The translations under genes were made by a program, and so were the position numbers. DNA of 34,207 nucleotides from Pseudomonadota bacterium (GTDB taxonomy: Bacteria > Desulfobacterota > Desulfarculia > Adiutricales > JAGVGV01), in assembly GCA_018830135.1 (NCBI GenBank), contig JAHJTB010000159.1, positions 1 through 34,207 of the forward strand, in the 5' to 3' direction. Of this stretch, positions 8,467-15,508 are shown in pieces (position 1 is the first letter of the stretch; every line of letters begins with the position of its first letter). Under the pieces are notes generated by a model that saw nothing but the letters and a program-made list of their open reading frames with translations, did not search any database and had not been told where the DNA came from.

Positions 8467-9636
8467 ATGTTCAAGATCAAGCAAGCCGAGCGGCTCGAAA
8501 AACTGCCGCCCTATCTTTTCAAGGAAATCGACCGGATGAAGGCCGAGGTCCAGGCCAAGGGCGTGGACATCATCGACCTGGGCGTGGGGGACCCCGACCG
8601 GCCCACCCCACCCCACATCATCGACCGCCTCCAGAAGGCGGCCCTGGACCCGGCCAACCACCAGTATCCTTCATACACGGGTATGAACGATTTCCGGCGC
8701 AGCGTGGCCGCCTGGTACGAGCGCCGCTTCGGCGTCAAGCTCGACGCCCTCAACGAGGTCGTCACCCTGATCGGGTCCAAGGAAGGCATCGCCCATATCC
8801 CCCTGGCCTTCATCGATCCCGGCGACGTGGCCCTGGTCCCCGAGCCGGCCTATCCCGTCTATCACATCGGGACCCTTTTCGCCGGCGGCCAGTCCTTTTT
8901 CATGCCGCTCCTGGAAGCCAACGGCTTCCTGCCGGACCTCGACGCCGTCCCGGCCGGCACGGCCGCCAAGGCCCGGCTGCTGTTCGTCAACTATCCCAAC
9001 AATCCGACCGGGGCCACGGCCGGCCTGGATTTTTACGAGAAAGTCGTCGCCTTCGCCCGAAAGCATGAAATCATCGTGGTCAGCGACGCGGCTTATTCCG
9101 AGGTCTCCCTGGGCGGGTACGAAGCGCCCAGCATCCTCCAGGTCCCCGGGGCCATGGATGTGGCCGTCGAGGTGCACTCCCTGTCCAAGACCTACAACAT
9201 GACCGGCTGGCGAATCGGCTGGGCGGCCGGGCGGGCCGAAGTCGTGGACGGCCTGGGGCGGATCAAGAGCAATATAGACTCCGGGGCTTTCCAGGCCGTC
9301 CAGTGGGCCGGGATCGAGGCCATAGATGGGGATCAGACCTGCGTCGCAGACATGCGGGCCCTGTACCAGGAGCGGATGAACGTGCTGGTCGAAGGATTGA
9401 AGGAGGCCGGGCTCGAACCGAAATCACCCCGGGCCACCTTCTACTTGTGGGTCCGGGTCCCGGCGGGCCAGACTTCGGCCGGATTCACCGCCCGGCTTCT
9501 GGGCGAAGGGGGCATCGTCTGCACGCCGGGCAACGGATTCGGCCCCTCGGGAGAAGGTTACGTCCGTTTCGCGCTCTGCCAGGAAGTGGACCGGCTTCGC
9601 GAGGCGGTCGAGCGGATCAAGGCGCTCAAATTCTGA
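8467..9636 (+). CDS. dapL: LL-diaminopimelate aminotransferase
   Basis: PLP aminotransferase that makes LL-diaminopimelate directly from tetrahydrodipicolinate and glutamate, bypassing the acylated DapD-DapC-DapE route. It has 389 residues, fold type I, class I/II. The N-terminal DLGVGDPDRPTPPHI is characteristic of DapL, YPSYTGMNDFR is the substrate segment, NYPNNPTGA is the PLP-phosphate/Asn motif, and the PLP Lys is K241 in HSLSKTYNMTGWRIGW. No dapD, dapC or dapE is in the cluster, which supports this assignment over a generic aspartate aminotransferase. GAGGAAG precedes the ATG. Confidence 0.92.
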   Translation: MFKIKQAERLEKLPPYLFKEIDRMKAEVQAKGVDIIDLGVGDPDRPTPPHIIDRLQKAALDPANHQYPSYTGMNDFRRSVAAWYERRFGVKLDALNEVVTLIGSKEGIAHIPLAFIDPGDVALVPEPAYPVYHIGTLFAGGQSFFMPLLEANGFLPDLDAVPAGTAAKARLLFVNYPNNPTGATAGLDFYEKVVAFARKHEIIVVSDAAYSEVSLGGYEAPSILQVPGAMDVAVEVHSLSKTYNMTGWRIGWAAGRAEVVDGLGRIKSNIDSGAFQAVQWAGIEAIDGDQTCVADMRALYQERMNVLVEGLKEAGLEPKSPRATFYLWVRVPAGQTSAGFTARLLGEGGIVCTPGNGFGPSGEGYVRFALCQEVDRLREAVERIKALKF

Positions 9637-10127
9637 CGACAACGGCCAGTGTAGCCATCGGCCTGGGGGCCAACCTGGACCGGCGCCGCGAGATGATTCG
9701 AACGGCCCTCATCCGGATCGGCGAACTGCCCTCGACCCGGCTGGCGTCGGTGTCGCCTTTTTACCGGACCGAACCCGTGGGTCATCTGGAGCAGGGCTGG
9801 TTTGTCAACGCCGCGGCCGTGATCGAGACGGCCCTTGATCCTCGGCCGCTTCTCGATGCCCTCCTGGGAATCGAACGGAGTATGGGGCGGGTCCGGAAGG
9901 AGAAGTGGGGGCCCCGCCTGATCGATCTGGACATTCTGTTCTACGGCCAGGCCGTGATCGACGAACCCGACCTGGTCGTGCCGCACGCCTTTATGGACCG
10001 GCGCCGATTCGTGCTGGCGCCCCTGGCGGACGTGGCCCCGGACTGGCGGCATCCGCTCTTGGGGCTGACGCCCGGCGAGATGCTCGCCCGGCTGCCGGAA
10101 AACGGCCAGGAAGCGCATCGACTATGA
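9633..10127 (+). CDS. folK: 2-amino-4-hydroxy-6-hydroxymethyldihydropteridine pyrophosphokinase
   Basis: Transfers pyrophosphate from ATP to 6-hydroxymethyl-dihydropterin in folate synthesis. Family motifs are IGLGANLDRR at the N terminus, SPFYRTEPVG, FVNAAAVIET, and the catalytic GPRLIDLDILFYG with its two magnesium-binding Asp residues. No ATG or GTG stands near the expected start. The best candidate is CTG 9633, whose last two bases begin the dapL stop (CTGA overlap), with AAGG ten bases upstream. ATT 9630 is the alternative. With CTG the protein has 164 residues, normal for HPPK. It ends in an ATGA overlap with the next gene. Confidence 0.88.
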   Translation: MTTTASVAIGLGANLDRRREMIRTALIRIGELPSTRLASVSPFYRTEPVGHLEQGWFVNAAAVIETALDPRPLLDALLGIERSMGRVRKEKWGPRLIDLDILFYGQAVIDEPDLVVPHAFMDRRRFVLAPLADVAPDWRHPLLGLTPGEMLARLPENGQEAHRL

Positions 10128-10426
10128 GTATTTTTATAAGATGGTTCCTCATTGTCGCGCTCTTCTACCTGATCTACCGGGTGCTGCGGGGCATGATCTT
10201 TGCCGCCCGCCCGCCGGTTTCCGGACCGACCCGGCCGGAGCCGGGGCGGGTCGATACGGAACGAACCGAGGACCTGGTCCGGGACCCCCAGTGCGGTGTA
10301 TATTTCCCCAGGTCGGAAGGGCTTGCGTCCATGGTGGACGGACAGGTATTATACTTTTGCAGCCAAGGCTGCCGCGACCGATATCTTGAAATTGCCGGCG
10401 GAAGGAAGCAGGGAGGAAGGGCATGA
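10124..10426 (+). CDS. small membrane-anchored TRASH/YHS-like metal-binding protein
   Basis: A 100-residue protein of unknown function. Residues 1-25 form an N-terminal transmembrane anchor ([21 protein letters not shown]). A Pro/Arg-rich linker and a C-terminal mini-domain follow, with [17 protein letters not shown] and CRDRYLE. The Cys-x(n)-Cys-x3-Cys layout resembles TRASH/YHS metal-binding motifs, as in the PP0621-type family. A metallochaperone or metal-sensing role at the inner membrane is inference. It overlaps folK at its start and the transaldolase gene at its end, both as ATGA, so it is translated within the operon. Confidence 0.78.
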   Translation: MSIFIRWFLIVALFYLIYRVLRGMIFAARPPVSGPTRPEPGRVDTERTEDLVRDPQCGVYFPRSEGLASMVDGQVLYFCSQGCRDRYLEIAGGRKQGGRA

Positions 10427-11076
10427 AATTTTTCATCGACACGGCCAATCTGGAAGAAATCAAGGAGGCTGCCAGCCTGGGCGTCCTGGACGGAGTGACG
10501 ACCAACCCCAGTCTGATTGCCAAGGAGAAGGTCGGCCTGGAAAAGCGGATCAAGGAAATCTGTAAAATCGTGGACGGGCCGGTCAACGCCGAAGTCGTTG
10601 CCCTGGACGCGGCCGGCATGATTAAGGAGGCCAAAGGCCTGGCCGAGTGGGCGTCCAACGTGGTGGTCAAGATTCCCATGACCACGGAAGGCATCAAGGC
10701 CGCCAAGGCGCTCTCCGAAATCGGCGTCAAAACCAACGTGACCCTGGTTTTTTCCCCGTTGCAGGCCCTGCTGGCGGCCAAGGCCGGAGCGGCCTTCGTC
10801 AGTCCCTTCGTGGGACGACTCGACGACATCGCCGCGCCCGGCATGGAACTGGTCGATCAGATCATCAACATTTACAACAACTACGGGTATGATACCGAAA
10901 TCATCGTCGCCAGTATCCGAAATCCGGTCCATGTCCTCGAGTCCGCCCTCATGGGGGCCGACATCGCGACCATGCCCTTCAAGGTCATCGAACAACTGGC
11001 CCAACACCCGTTAACCGACATCGGACTGCAAAAATTCCTGGATGACTGGAAGAAGGTGGCCGGTCAGAAGAAGTAG
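10423..11076 (+). CDS. fructose-6-phosphate aldolase / transaldolase-like protein
   Basis: Class I Schiff-base aldolase of the small TalC/FSA/MipB group, interconverting sugar phosphates through a dihydroxyacetone unit. It has 217 residues. [13 protein letters not shown] and [12 protein letters not shown] are the family N terminus. The catalytic Lys is K83 in [21 protein letters not shown] follows, and [12 protein letters not shown] carries the phosphate site. Sequence alone does not separate fructose-6-phosphate aldolase from transaldolase activity in this group, so no gene symbol is given. It starts in an ATGA overlap with the preceding gene. Confidence 0.92.
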   Translation: MKFFIDTANLEEIKEAASLGVLDGVTTNPSLIAKEKVGLEKRIKEICKIVDGPVNAEVVALDAAGMIKEAKGLAEWASNVVVKIPMTTEGIKAAKALSEIGVKTNVTLVFSPLQALLAAKAGAAFVSPFVGRLDDIAAPGMELVDQIINIYNNYGYDTEIIVASIRNPVHVLESALMGADIATMPFKVIEQLAQHPLTDIGLQKFLDDWKKVAGQKK

Positions 11077-11656
11077 CCTGCTGCTGGCCTGCCTCGTCGG
11101 GCTGGTCTGGGCGCTTCCGCCGGCCCTGGCATCGGCCAAGCAGATATATTTCTATCGGGACCGACGGGGCGTGATGCATTTCACCGACGCGCCCACGGAT
11201 ACGCGCTACCGGCTGTTCCAACTGCGTTACCGGGTCACGATCGGTTCGGGCGGGCACCGGATCGATCCGAAACTGCTCGAACCGTATATCAGCGTCGCAT
11301 CCAAACGGTTCAAGCTGGACCCGGCCCTGGTCAAGGCGGTCATTCAGGTGGAGTCCGCGTTCGACCCGTACGCCGTATCCTGGGCCGGGGCCAAAGGGCT
11401 CATGCAACTCATGCCCGAGACGGCGGATTTGATGGGGGTTGCCAATATCTTCGGTCTCAAGGATAATATCGACGGAGGCAGCCGGTACCTGCGCCTCATG
11501 CTCGACCGGTTCAAGGGGGACTTGAATCTGGCCCTGGCCGCCTACAACATCGGCCCGGAACGCGTGGCCCGGGAAAAGCGGGTGCCCGATGTCAGGGAGA
11601 CCCGCATGTACGTCCAGCGGGTCCTGCAGTACTATCGGAAATATAAAAAGCCATGA
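11042..11656 (+). CDS. lytic transglycosylase (DUF4124-like plus SLT domain)
   Basis: Predicted periplasmic peptidoglycan-cleaving enzyme of 204 residues. A signal peptide spans about residues 1-32 ([20 protein letters not shown]). A short DUF4124-like segment, [17 protein letters not shown], comes next, then an SLT goose-lysozyme-like domain. The catalytic Glu is E104 in [14 protein letters not shown], followed by [13 protein letters not shown] and [12 protein letters not shown]. The start ATG at 11042 lies 35 bases inside the transaldolase gene; no later ATG or GTG leaves a full signal peptide. Its stop overlaps pgsA as ATGA. Confidence 0.9.
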   Translation: MTGRRWPVRRSSLLLACLVGLVWALPPALASAKQIYFYRDRRGVMHFTDAPTDTRYRLFQLRYRVTIGSGGHRIDPKLLEPYISVASKRFKLDPALVKAVIQVESAFDPYAVSWAGAKGLMQLMPETADLMGVANIFGLKDNIDGGSRYLRLMLDRFKGDLNLALAAYNIGPERVAREKRVPDVRETRMYVQRVLQYYRKYKKP

Positions 11657-12228
11657 GCGAACGATTTTTCAGTCTTTTCAATCTGCCCAACTGGCTGACC
11701 CTCGGCCGCATCGCCGCCGTTCCGGTACTCATCATCCTGCTCCAGTTCGGTGGAGGCGGATCGGTGGTTTCCATCGTGGCGACCGTCATTTTCATCATCG
11801 CCTCACTGACCGACCTCCTGGACGGCTACCTGGCCCGACGCTTTCAACTCGTAACCAATCTGGGGCGCTTTCTGGACCCCCTGGCAGACAAGCTGCTCAA
11901 CTCGGCCGCCCTGATCATGCTCATTCCCCTGGACCGGGTCCCGGCCTGGGTGGTCGTACTCATCATCGGCCGGGAGATCGCCGTGACCGGACTCCGGAGC
12001 ATCGCCGCCACGGAAGGCATCGTCATCGACGCCAGCGTCCTGGGCAAGCGCAAGACCCTGACCCAGAACATCGCCATCGGGTTCCTCCTCTGGCACCATC
12101 CGGTCTGGGGACTGAACGTGCATCAGTTCGGCATGATCCTCATCTATCTGGCCCTGGTCATCACCTACTGGTCGGGCGCCATCTATTTTGCAAGGTTTTA
12201 CAAGGTCTTCATCGAGCAAAGCGGGTAA
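11653..12228 (+). CDS. pgsA: CDP-diacylglycerol-glycerol-3-phosphate 3-phosphatidyltransferase
   Basis: Integral membrane enzyme making phosphatidylglycerophosphate, the committed step to phosphatidylglycerol and cardiolipin. It has 191 residues with about five or six hydrophobic segments. The CDP-alcohol phosphatidyltransferase motif D-G-x2-A-R-x8-G-x3-D-x3-D is complete, from DGYLARRF to GRFLDPLADK. NLPNWLTLGRI is the typical PgsA N terminus. It starts in an ATGA overlap with the transglycosylase gene and ends 6 bases before the pseudogene start. Confidence 0.95.
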   Translation: MSERFFSLFNLPNWLTLGRIAAVPVLIILLQFGGGGSVVSIVATVIFIIASLTDLLDGYLARRFQLVTNLGRFLDPLADKLLNSAALIMLIPLDRVPAWVVVLIIGREIAVTGLRSIAATEGIVIDASVLGKRKTLTQNIAIGFLLWHHPVWGLNVHQFGMILIYLALVITYWSGAIYFARFYKVFIEQSG

Positions 12229-12234
12229 TCCCTC

Positions 12235-12657
12235 GTGACGCTCACCCGCCGGGCCTTCTTCCGTCTGGGGCTGCTGGCCGGCCTCTCCGCCCTGGGAGGG
12301 TGGGGCGTGGTCAACGGACGACGTCTGGTGCTGGAGCGTCCTCGAATGAGGCTGGAGCGGCTGCCTGAATCCTTTGACGGCTTTCGCCTGGCCTTGATCA
12401 GCGACGTTCATGCCGGGCGGCTAACCTCGGACAGCCTGATCTCCGAGGGGGTGAAGCGGATCATGGCCGAGAAACCGGACCTGGTCGCCCTGACCGGGGA
12501 GACTTCATCACGGCCGCCATCTTGTTCGGCTGGGGCCGGGCCGGTCCGGGACGGCCGGCGCTGGACTTACGTCAGTCGGGGTCTGGGACTCTTTCTCGTC
12601 CCGATCCGTTTCAACTGTCCGCCCGAAGTCACCCTGATGACTTTGGAGAAGGCCTGA
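12235..12657 (+). pseudogene. decayed metallophosphoesterase
   Basis: Remnant of a membrane-attached calcineurin-like phosphoesterase (YkuE-like group), normally about 270-290 residues. The first 90 or so residues look intact: a Tat-like RRAF N terminus, a hydrophobic anchor, and LALISDVHAGRLT with the first metal ligands. The frame then breaks at about 12499-12502, where a duplicated GA changes the expected TGDFI into TGETS. The DFITAAI reading continues in another frame. The GNH and GHxH catalytic segments are absent, so an internal deletion has also occurred. The C-terminal tail, YVSRGLGLFLVPIRFNCPPEVTL, is back in the first frame. GTG 12235 was the likely start. Activity is not expected. 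Confidence 0.82.
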
Positions 12658-12751
12658 AGTCAGGTGGCGCGGGCCGCCGTCGGCAGGCGGGAGCACGAGA
12701 ACATCCGGGTATGATAAAATATCTCAAAACCACCCTGATGGAGAGCGGGAG

Positions 12752-13465
12752 ATGAACCCCAAAGGCCGTGATATGTCGAAGATGGACCGACGCCAATTCA
12801 TGAAACTGTCCGCCGGAACCCTGGCCGGCCTGTCCGCGGGATTTCTGATCTCCGCGCCCGGTTGCGCCCAGGCCGCAAGATCGACCCTGCCCAGGTTCGA
12901 CTATGGTGGCCAGGGCGCCGGCCAGGACGCCATTCTGCTTGCCTATGCCAGCCGTTGCGGATCGACGACCGAAGTCGCCTCGACGATCGGACGGGTCCTG
13001 AACGAACAGGGGGCGGCGGTCCATGTCCGGCCGCTCGAGGACCTGGACGATGTATCGTCCTATCGGGCCGTCGTCATCGGGAGCGCCATCCGGATGGGCA
13101 AGTGGTTGCCCGAAGCCAGCGACTTCGTCAAGGCCCATTACGGTCGCCTGGCCCGGATTCCGGTGGCCTGCTTCATGACCTGTCTGACCATGCGCGAACC
13201 CACGCAGGACAACCGTCAAAAGGCCATGGCCTATCTAAAGCCTTTGCTCGAAGACCTTCCTGAATTCAAACCCCGATCCATCGGATTGTTTGCCGGAGCC
13301 CTGGACTACGGGAAAGTGTCATGGGCCCTGGGCGCCGTGCTGAAAGCCAAGGGACTGCCCGAAGGCGACTTCAGGGACTGGGAAGCCATCCGGGCCTGGT
13401 CCGCGCAAGTCGGCCCCGCATTGGGAGCGGGTCGGGTAAATGAATCGAAAATAAATAAAAATTAA
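12752..13465 (+). CDS. Tat-signal flavodoxin domain protein
   Basis: A 237-residue flavodoxin-like protein predicted to be exported. The N terminus has a twin-arginine motif (DRRQFMKLS, about residues 11-19), a hydrophobic stretch and a Cys at about residue 38 (APGCAQA) that may mark cleavage or lipidation. The flavodoxin domain follows: ILLAYASRCGSTTEVA is the FMN phosphate loop, then YRAVVIGSAIRMGKWL. It resembles the HemG/Flavodoxin_5 group that passes electrons to quinones or oxidises protoporphyrinogen, but cytosolic family members lack a Tat signal. A start at the ATG at 12773 is also possible. DUF169 follows 18 bases after the stop. Confidence 0.82.
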   Translation: MNPKGRDMSKMDRRQFMKLSAGTLAGLSAGFLISAPGCAQAARSTLPRFDYGGQGAGQDAILLAYASRCGSTTEVASTIGRVLNEQGAAVHVRPLEDLDDVSSYRAVVIGSAIRMGKWLPEASDFVKAHYGRLARIPVACFMTCLTMREPTQDNRQKAMAYLKPLLEDLPEFKPRSIGLFAGALDYGKVSWALGAVLKAKGLPEGDFRDWEAIRAWSAQVGPALGAGRVNESKINKN

Positions 13466-13483
13466 ATCCCTCAAGGAGGACCC

Positions 13484-14320
13484 ATGACCGAGCAAACCTT
13501 GCGGCCGGATCCGGCCGGTCTGATGGAGGCGGTGGGCCTGAACGAGGAGCCCTGGGGCGTCCATTATACGGACCATCGGCCCGAAGAAGGCGTATCACCC
13601 AAGGCGGGGATTTTGTACAGCGCCGAACAGGAGGCCCGGGGCGAAGTGGACTGGGGTCAGGCCTTCGGAGATTTTTCCTGCGTTATCGGCAAGATATGGC
13701 TGGCCCGGAAAAAGCGTACCTTGGCCTGGTTCGACCGGGAGCACTTCGGCTGTCTGGGTGGGGCCTTTTACCTCGGTTTTCAGAAACCCCAACTGGAAGC
13801 CATCGTGCACTACGTGTCCACGGGCCTGCCCGGCATGATGGAAGGCGAGCGCTATCTGTCCTCGCCCGAAGCGACCCGCCGATTTTTCCAGACCGTCGAC
13901 CCCAGACCGGCCCCGGCCCGTTACTGCGTCTTCAAACCGCTCAGCCGCTTCGATTCCGGCGAGCAGCCTGAAGTGGTCATTTTTTTCGCCAGGCCGGAAA
14001 GCATGTCCGGCCTGCACCAACTGGCCGCCTTCGTCACGGATGACATGGAAGTGGTGGCCTCACCCTTTGGAGCAGGCTGCACCAATATCGTCACCTGGCC
14101 GCTCAAATACGCCGCCCAAGGCCAGACCCGGGCCGTCCTGGGCGGATGGGACCCCAGCCAGCGTAAGTTTCTCAAGACGGACGAAATCACCCTGGCCGTG
14201 CCTTATGACCTCTACCTCCAAATGGCCGAACGCTGGTCGGAGTCCTTTCTCAGAACCCCGGTCTGGAAGACCAGCATGAAAAAAGTCGCCCGCAGCCGGC
14301 GAGCCTGGGGAGAAGAATAA
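13484..14320 (+). CDS. DUF169 domain protein
   Basis: A 278-residue cytosolic protein of the uncharacterised DUF169 (COG2043) family, common in anaerobes and archaea. Family features seen are a conserved Cys/Gly segment (FGCLGGAFYLGF), VIFFARPESMSGL, and GAGCTNIVTWPLKYA with another conserved Cys. No catalytic function is established that I can cite. A strong AAGGAGG site lies 6 bases before the ATG, and the sequence just upstream (13440-13475) is unusually A-rich. It ends 10 bases from the end of the convergent PNPOx-like gene, so there is little room for a terminator. Confidence 0.85.
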   Translation: MTEQTLRPDPAGLMEAVGLNEEPWGVHYTDHRPEEGVSPKAGILYSAEQEARGEVDWGQAFGDFSCVIGKIWLARKKRTLAWFDREHFGCLGGAFYLGFQKPQLEAIVHYVSTGLPGMMEGERYLSSPEATRRFFQTVDPRPAPARYCVFKPLSRFDSGEQPEVVIFFARPESMSGLHQLAAFVTDDMEVVASPFGAGCTNIVTWPLKYAAQGQTRAVLGGWDPSQRKFLKTDEITLAVPYDLYLQMAERWSESFLRTPVWKTSMKKVARSRRAWGEE

Positions 14321-14329
14321 AGGCCGGCC

Positions 14330-14737
14330 TCAGCCCATGTCCATGATCGGCCGGACTTCGGTGATGTCAAAGGCCACGGCCGCGGCCATCATTTTGGCCG
14401 CGGCCGGACCGGCGTGCTGGGCGATCATCTCCCGGACCTGGTCCAGAAGCTGACCTTCGAACTGGATTTCCCGAGCCTTGAGGTAAAGCCGGGTCCCTTT
14501 GGTCCCGAAGGTGACCGGGGCTTCCTCGACGCAGAAAAATACGGCATGGGGATTGGCCTCCAGGTTCTTCAGGGTTCGGTTTCGGGCCAGCCCCACAGTG
14601 AAAGTGCCATCCTCCTGCAGGCGCAGGCTGCCGAAATAGGCCACGTTGGGTCGGCCCTCGGCGTCGACCGTGCTCAATGTCCCCACCCGGCCGGGCTTGT
14701 TGATGGTGGCCTTCAGTTCCTCGGAAACTACCGCCAT
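14330..14737 (-). CDS. pyridoxamine 5'-phosphate oxidase-fold flavin protein
   Basis: A 135-residue split-barrel FMN-binding protein. The start is ATG 14737, giving MAVVSEELKATINKPG, because AAGGAG lies 8 bases upstream; a longer reading to 14830 adds only low-complexity residues. Typical PNPOx-like features are GTLSTVDAEGRPNVAYFGS, TFTVGLARNRTLKNLEANP and AVFFCVEE. Family members reduce or bind flavin-dependent substrates, and the substrate here is unknown. The gene is convergent with DUF169. Confidence 0.85.
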   Translation of the reverse strand: MAVVSEELKATINKPGRVGTLSTVDAEGRPNVAYFGSLRLQEDGTFTVGLARNRTLKNLEANPHAVFFCVEEAPVTFGTKGTRLYLKAREIQFEGQLLDQVREMIAQHAGPAAAKMMAAAVAFDITEVRPIMDMG

Positions 14738-15075
14738 GACCGATGCTCCTTTTCGTGATCGGGATGGTCCGGCCAGGACTCCGGCCCGTCCGGACCCGTC
14801 CATCTTAACCGGGCGGGCCGGAGAAGGCAAGGAGCCCTTTTCCCTCTTTCGGGGCGTCAGAAAATTAAATTTTTCCGGGTGAATCCGGGCCGATCGGCTT
14901 CGGGGCGGGGCCCGGTCCGGGCCCCTGAATTTGAGAAAAATATCTCAAGCAGGCGGGCGACCGGGAAAGCGGCCTGGCAAAACAGAATACGCCAATTTAA
15001 TAATGCCATTGAAAACAGGATGATATGATTTATCGAGTCGTGTAACTTTTTAGAGAAAAAAAAACGAAAAAAGAG
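14738..15075. other. gene-free stretch with inverted repeats
   Basis: No convincing gene. A perfect 9-base inverted repeat around one central base lies at 14907-14925 (GGGGCCCGG-T-CCGGGCCCC). Another at 14931-14948 reads TTGAGA-N6-TCTCAA and could be an operator. From about 14860 to 15075 the base composition turns AT-rich compared with the flanks. Confidence 0.5.
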
Positions 15076-15101
15076 TTGACAAGAGCGAAAGGTTGTAATA
15101 G
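15076..15101 (+). promoter_or_regulatory. candidate promoter
   Basis: A perfect -35 box TTGACA is at 15076-15081. The following region GTAATAGG offers -10-like TAATAG (15096-15101) at a short 14-base spacing, or TAGGTT at 17. The surroundings are AT-rich. It stands immediately before the palindrome at 15118. The -35 is convincing, the -10 less so. Confidence 0.45.
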
Positions 15102-15117
15102 GTTTCGCATCCTAAAA

Positions 15118-15135
15118 TGAATGACAGATCATTCA
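15118..15135. promoter_or_regulatory. perfect palindrome, FadR/TetR-type operator
   Basis: TGAATGA-CAGA-TCATTCA is a perfect 7-base inverted repeat with a 4-base centre. The half-sites and spacing equal the core of the operator described for the Bacillus TetR-family fatty-acid regulator FadR (TGAATGA-N4-TCATTCA). It lies just downstream of the TTGACA promoter, where a repressor would block transcription. The TetR gene at 18285 is a candidate binder, by inference only. Confidence 0.6.
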
Positions 15136-15190
15136 TACGGTTGTCGGCCTGAAAAACGACTCGAAACGGCAGCCAAAAGGAAAGCAAGGA

Positions 15191-15370
15191 ATGAGGCATC
15201 ACGACCCGAAAATAGACCTGAAGGCAGCCGTCGATCAAGGCGGCCGTCAAGGGGAACCGGAAACCGGTCGGCCTCGCCGGTCTCCAATGAACTTTGCCAT
15301 CTCCACCAAGCGGATGGCTAATGGCCATGTCCTGGACAGGTCGGGCCACCCGCTTTTTATCCTATCATAA
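15191..15370 (+). CDS. possible small ORF of 59 codons
   Basis: ATG 15191 to TAA 15370 encodes a basic 59-residue peptide with no family I recognise. The second half, from MNFAISTKRM to HPLFILS, is less biased than the first. A purine-rich AAGGAAAGCAAGGA run precedes the ATG. The ORF is bracketed by a promoter and operator upstream and a UUCG-loop terminator 10 bases downstream, so the region is probably transcribed. It may equally be a non-coding RNA, because a terminator-like stem overlaps its end. Confidence 0.3.
   Translation: MRHHDPKIDLKAAVDQGGRQGEPETGRPRRSPMNFAISTKRMANGHVLDRSGHPLFILS
15309..15358 (+). terminator. terminator-like stem with U-run
   Basis: AGCGG-A-TGGC (15309-15318) pairs with GCCA-C-CCGCT (15345-15354) with one A/C mismatch, followed by TTTTT. 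The 26-base loop contains its own small stem, TGTCC-T-GGACA. The loop is longer than usual, so it may be a structured RNA 3' end rather than a simple terminator. Confidence 0.45.
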
Positions 15371-15379
15371 ATCCCTCAT

Positions 15380-15400
15380 CGGTCCTTCGGGACCGTTTTC
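15380..15400 (+). terminator. intrinsic terminator with UUCG loop
   Basis: CGGTCC-TTCG-GGACCG (15380-15395) is followed by TTTTC. A 6-base perfect stem capped by the very stable UUCG tetraloop plus a U-run is a textbook intrinsic terminator. It closes the unit that begins near 15100. Confidence 0.75.
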
Positions 15401-15418
15401 CCACCTCAACAACCCCTC

Positions 15419-15455
15419 GGGGGGGCCGAAAGGCCCCCCTTGATTCTTCTTGGCC
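15419..15455 (+). terminator. second intrinsic terminator, GAAA loop
   Basis: GGGGGGCC-GAAA-GGCCCCCC (15420-15439) is followed by TTGATTCTTCTT. The perfect 8-base stem has a GNRA tetraloop and a U-rich tail. It lies in tandem with the UUCG terminator, 25 bases downstream, and insulates the DUF3786 gene. Confidence 0.7.
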
Positions 15456-15508
15456 CGGATCGAGAAAAGGGTTTACCGAACCGTCACAAATATGTTAATT
15501 GAACGACC

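Noticed and set aside
15121-15321. 66-codon ORF starting inside the operator palindrome
   Set aside because: Arg/Ser/Pro-rich with no ribosome site; the ORF at 15191 in another frame is slightly more plausible.
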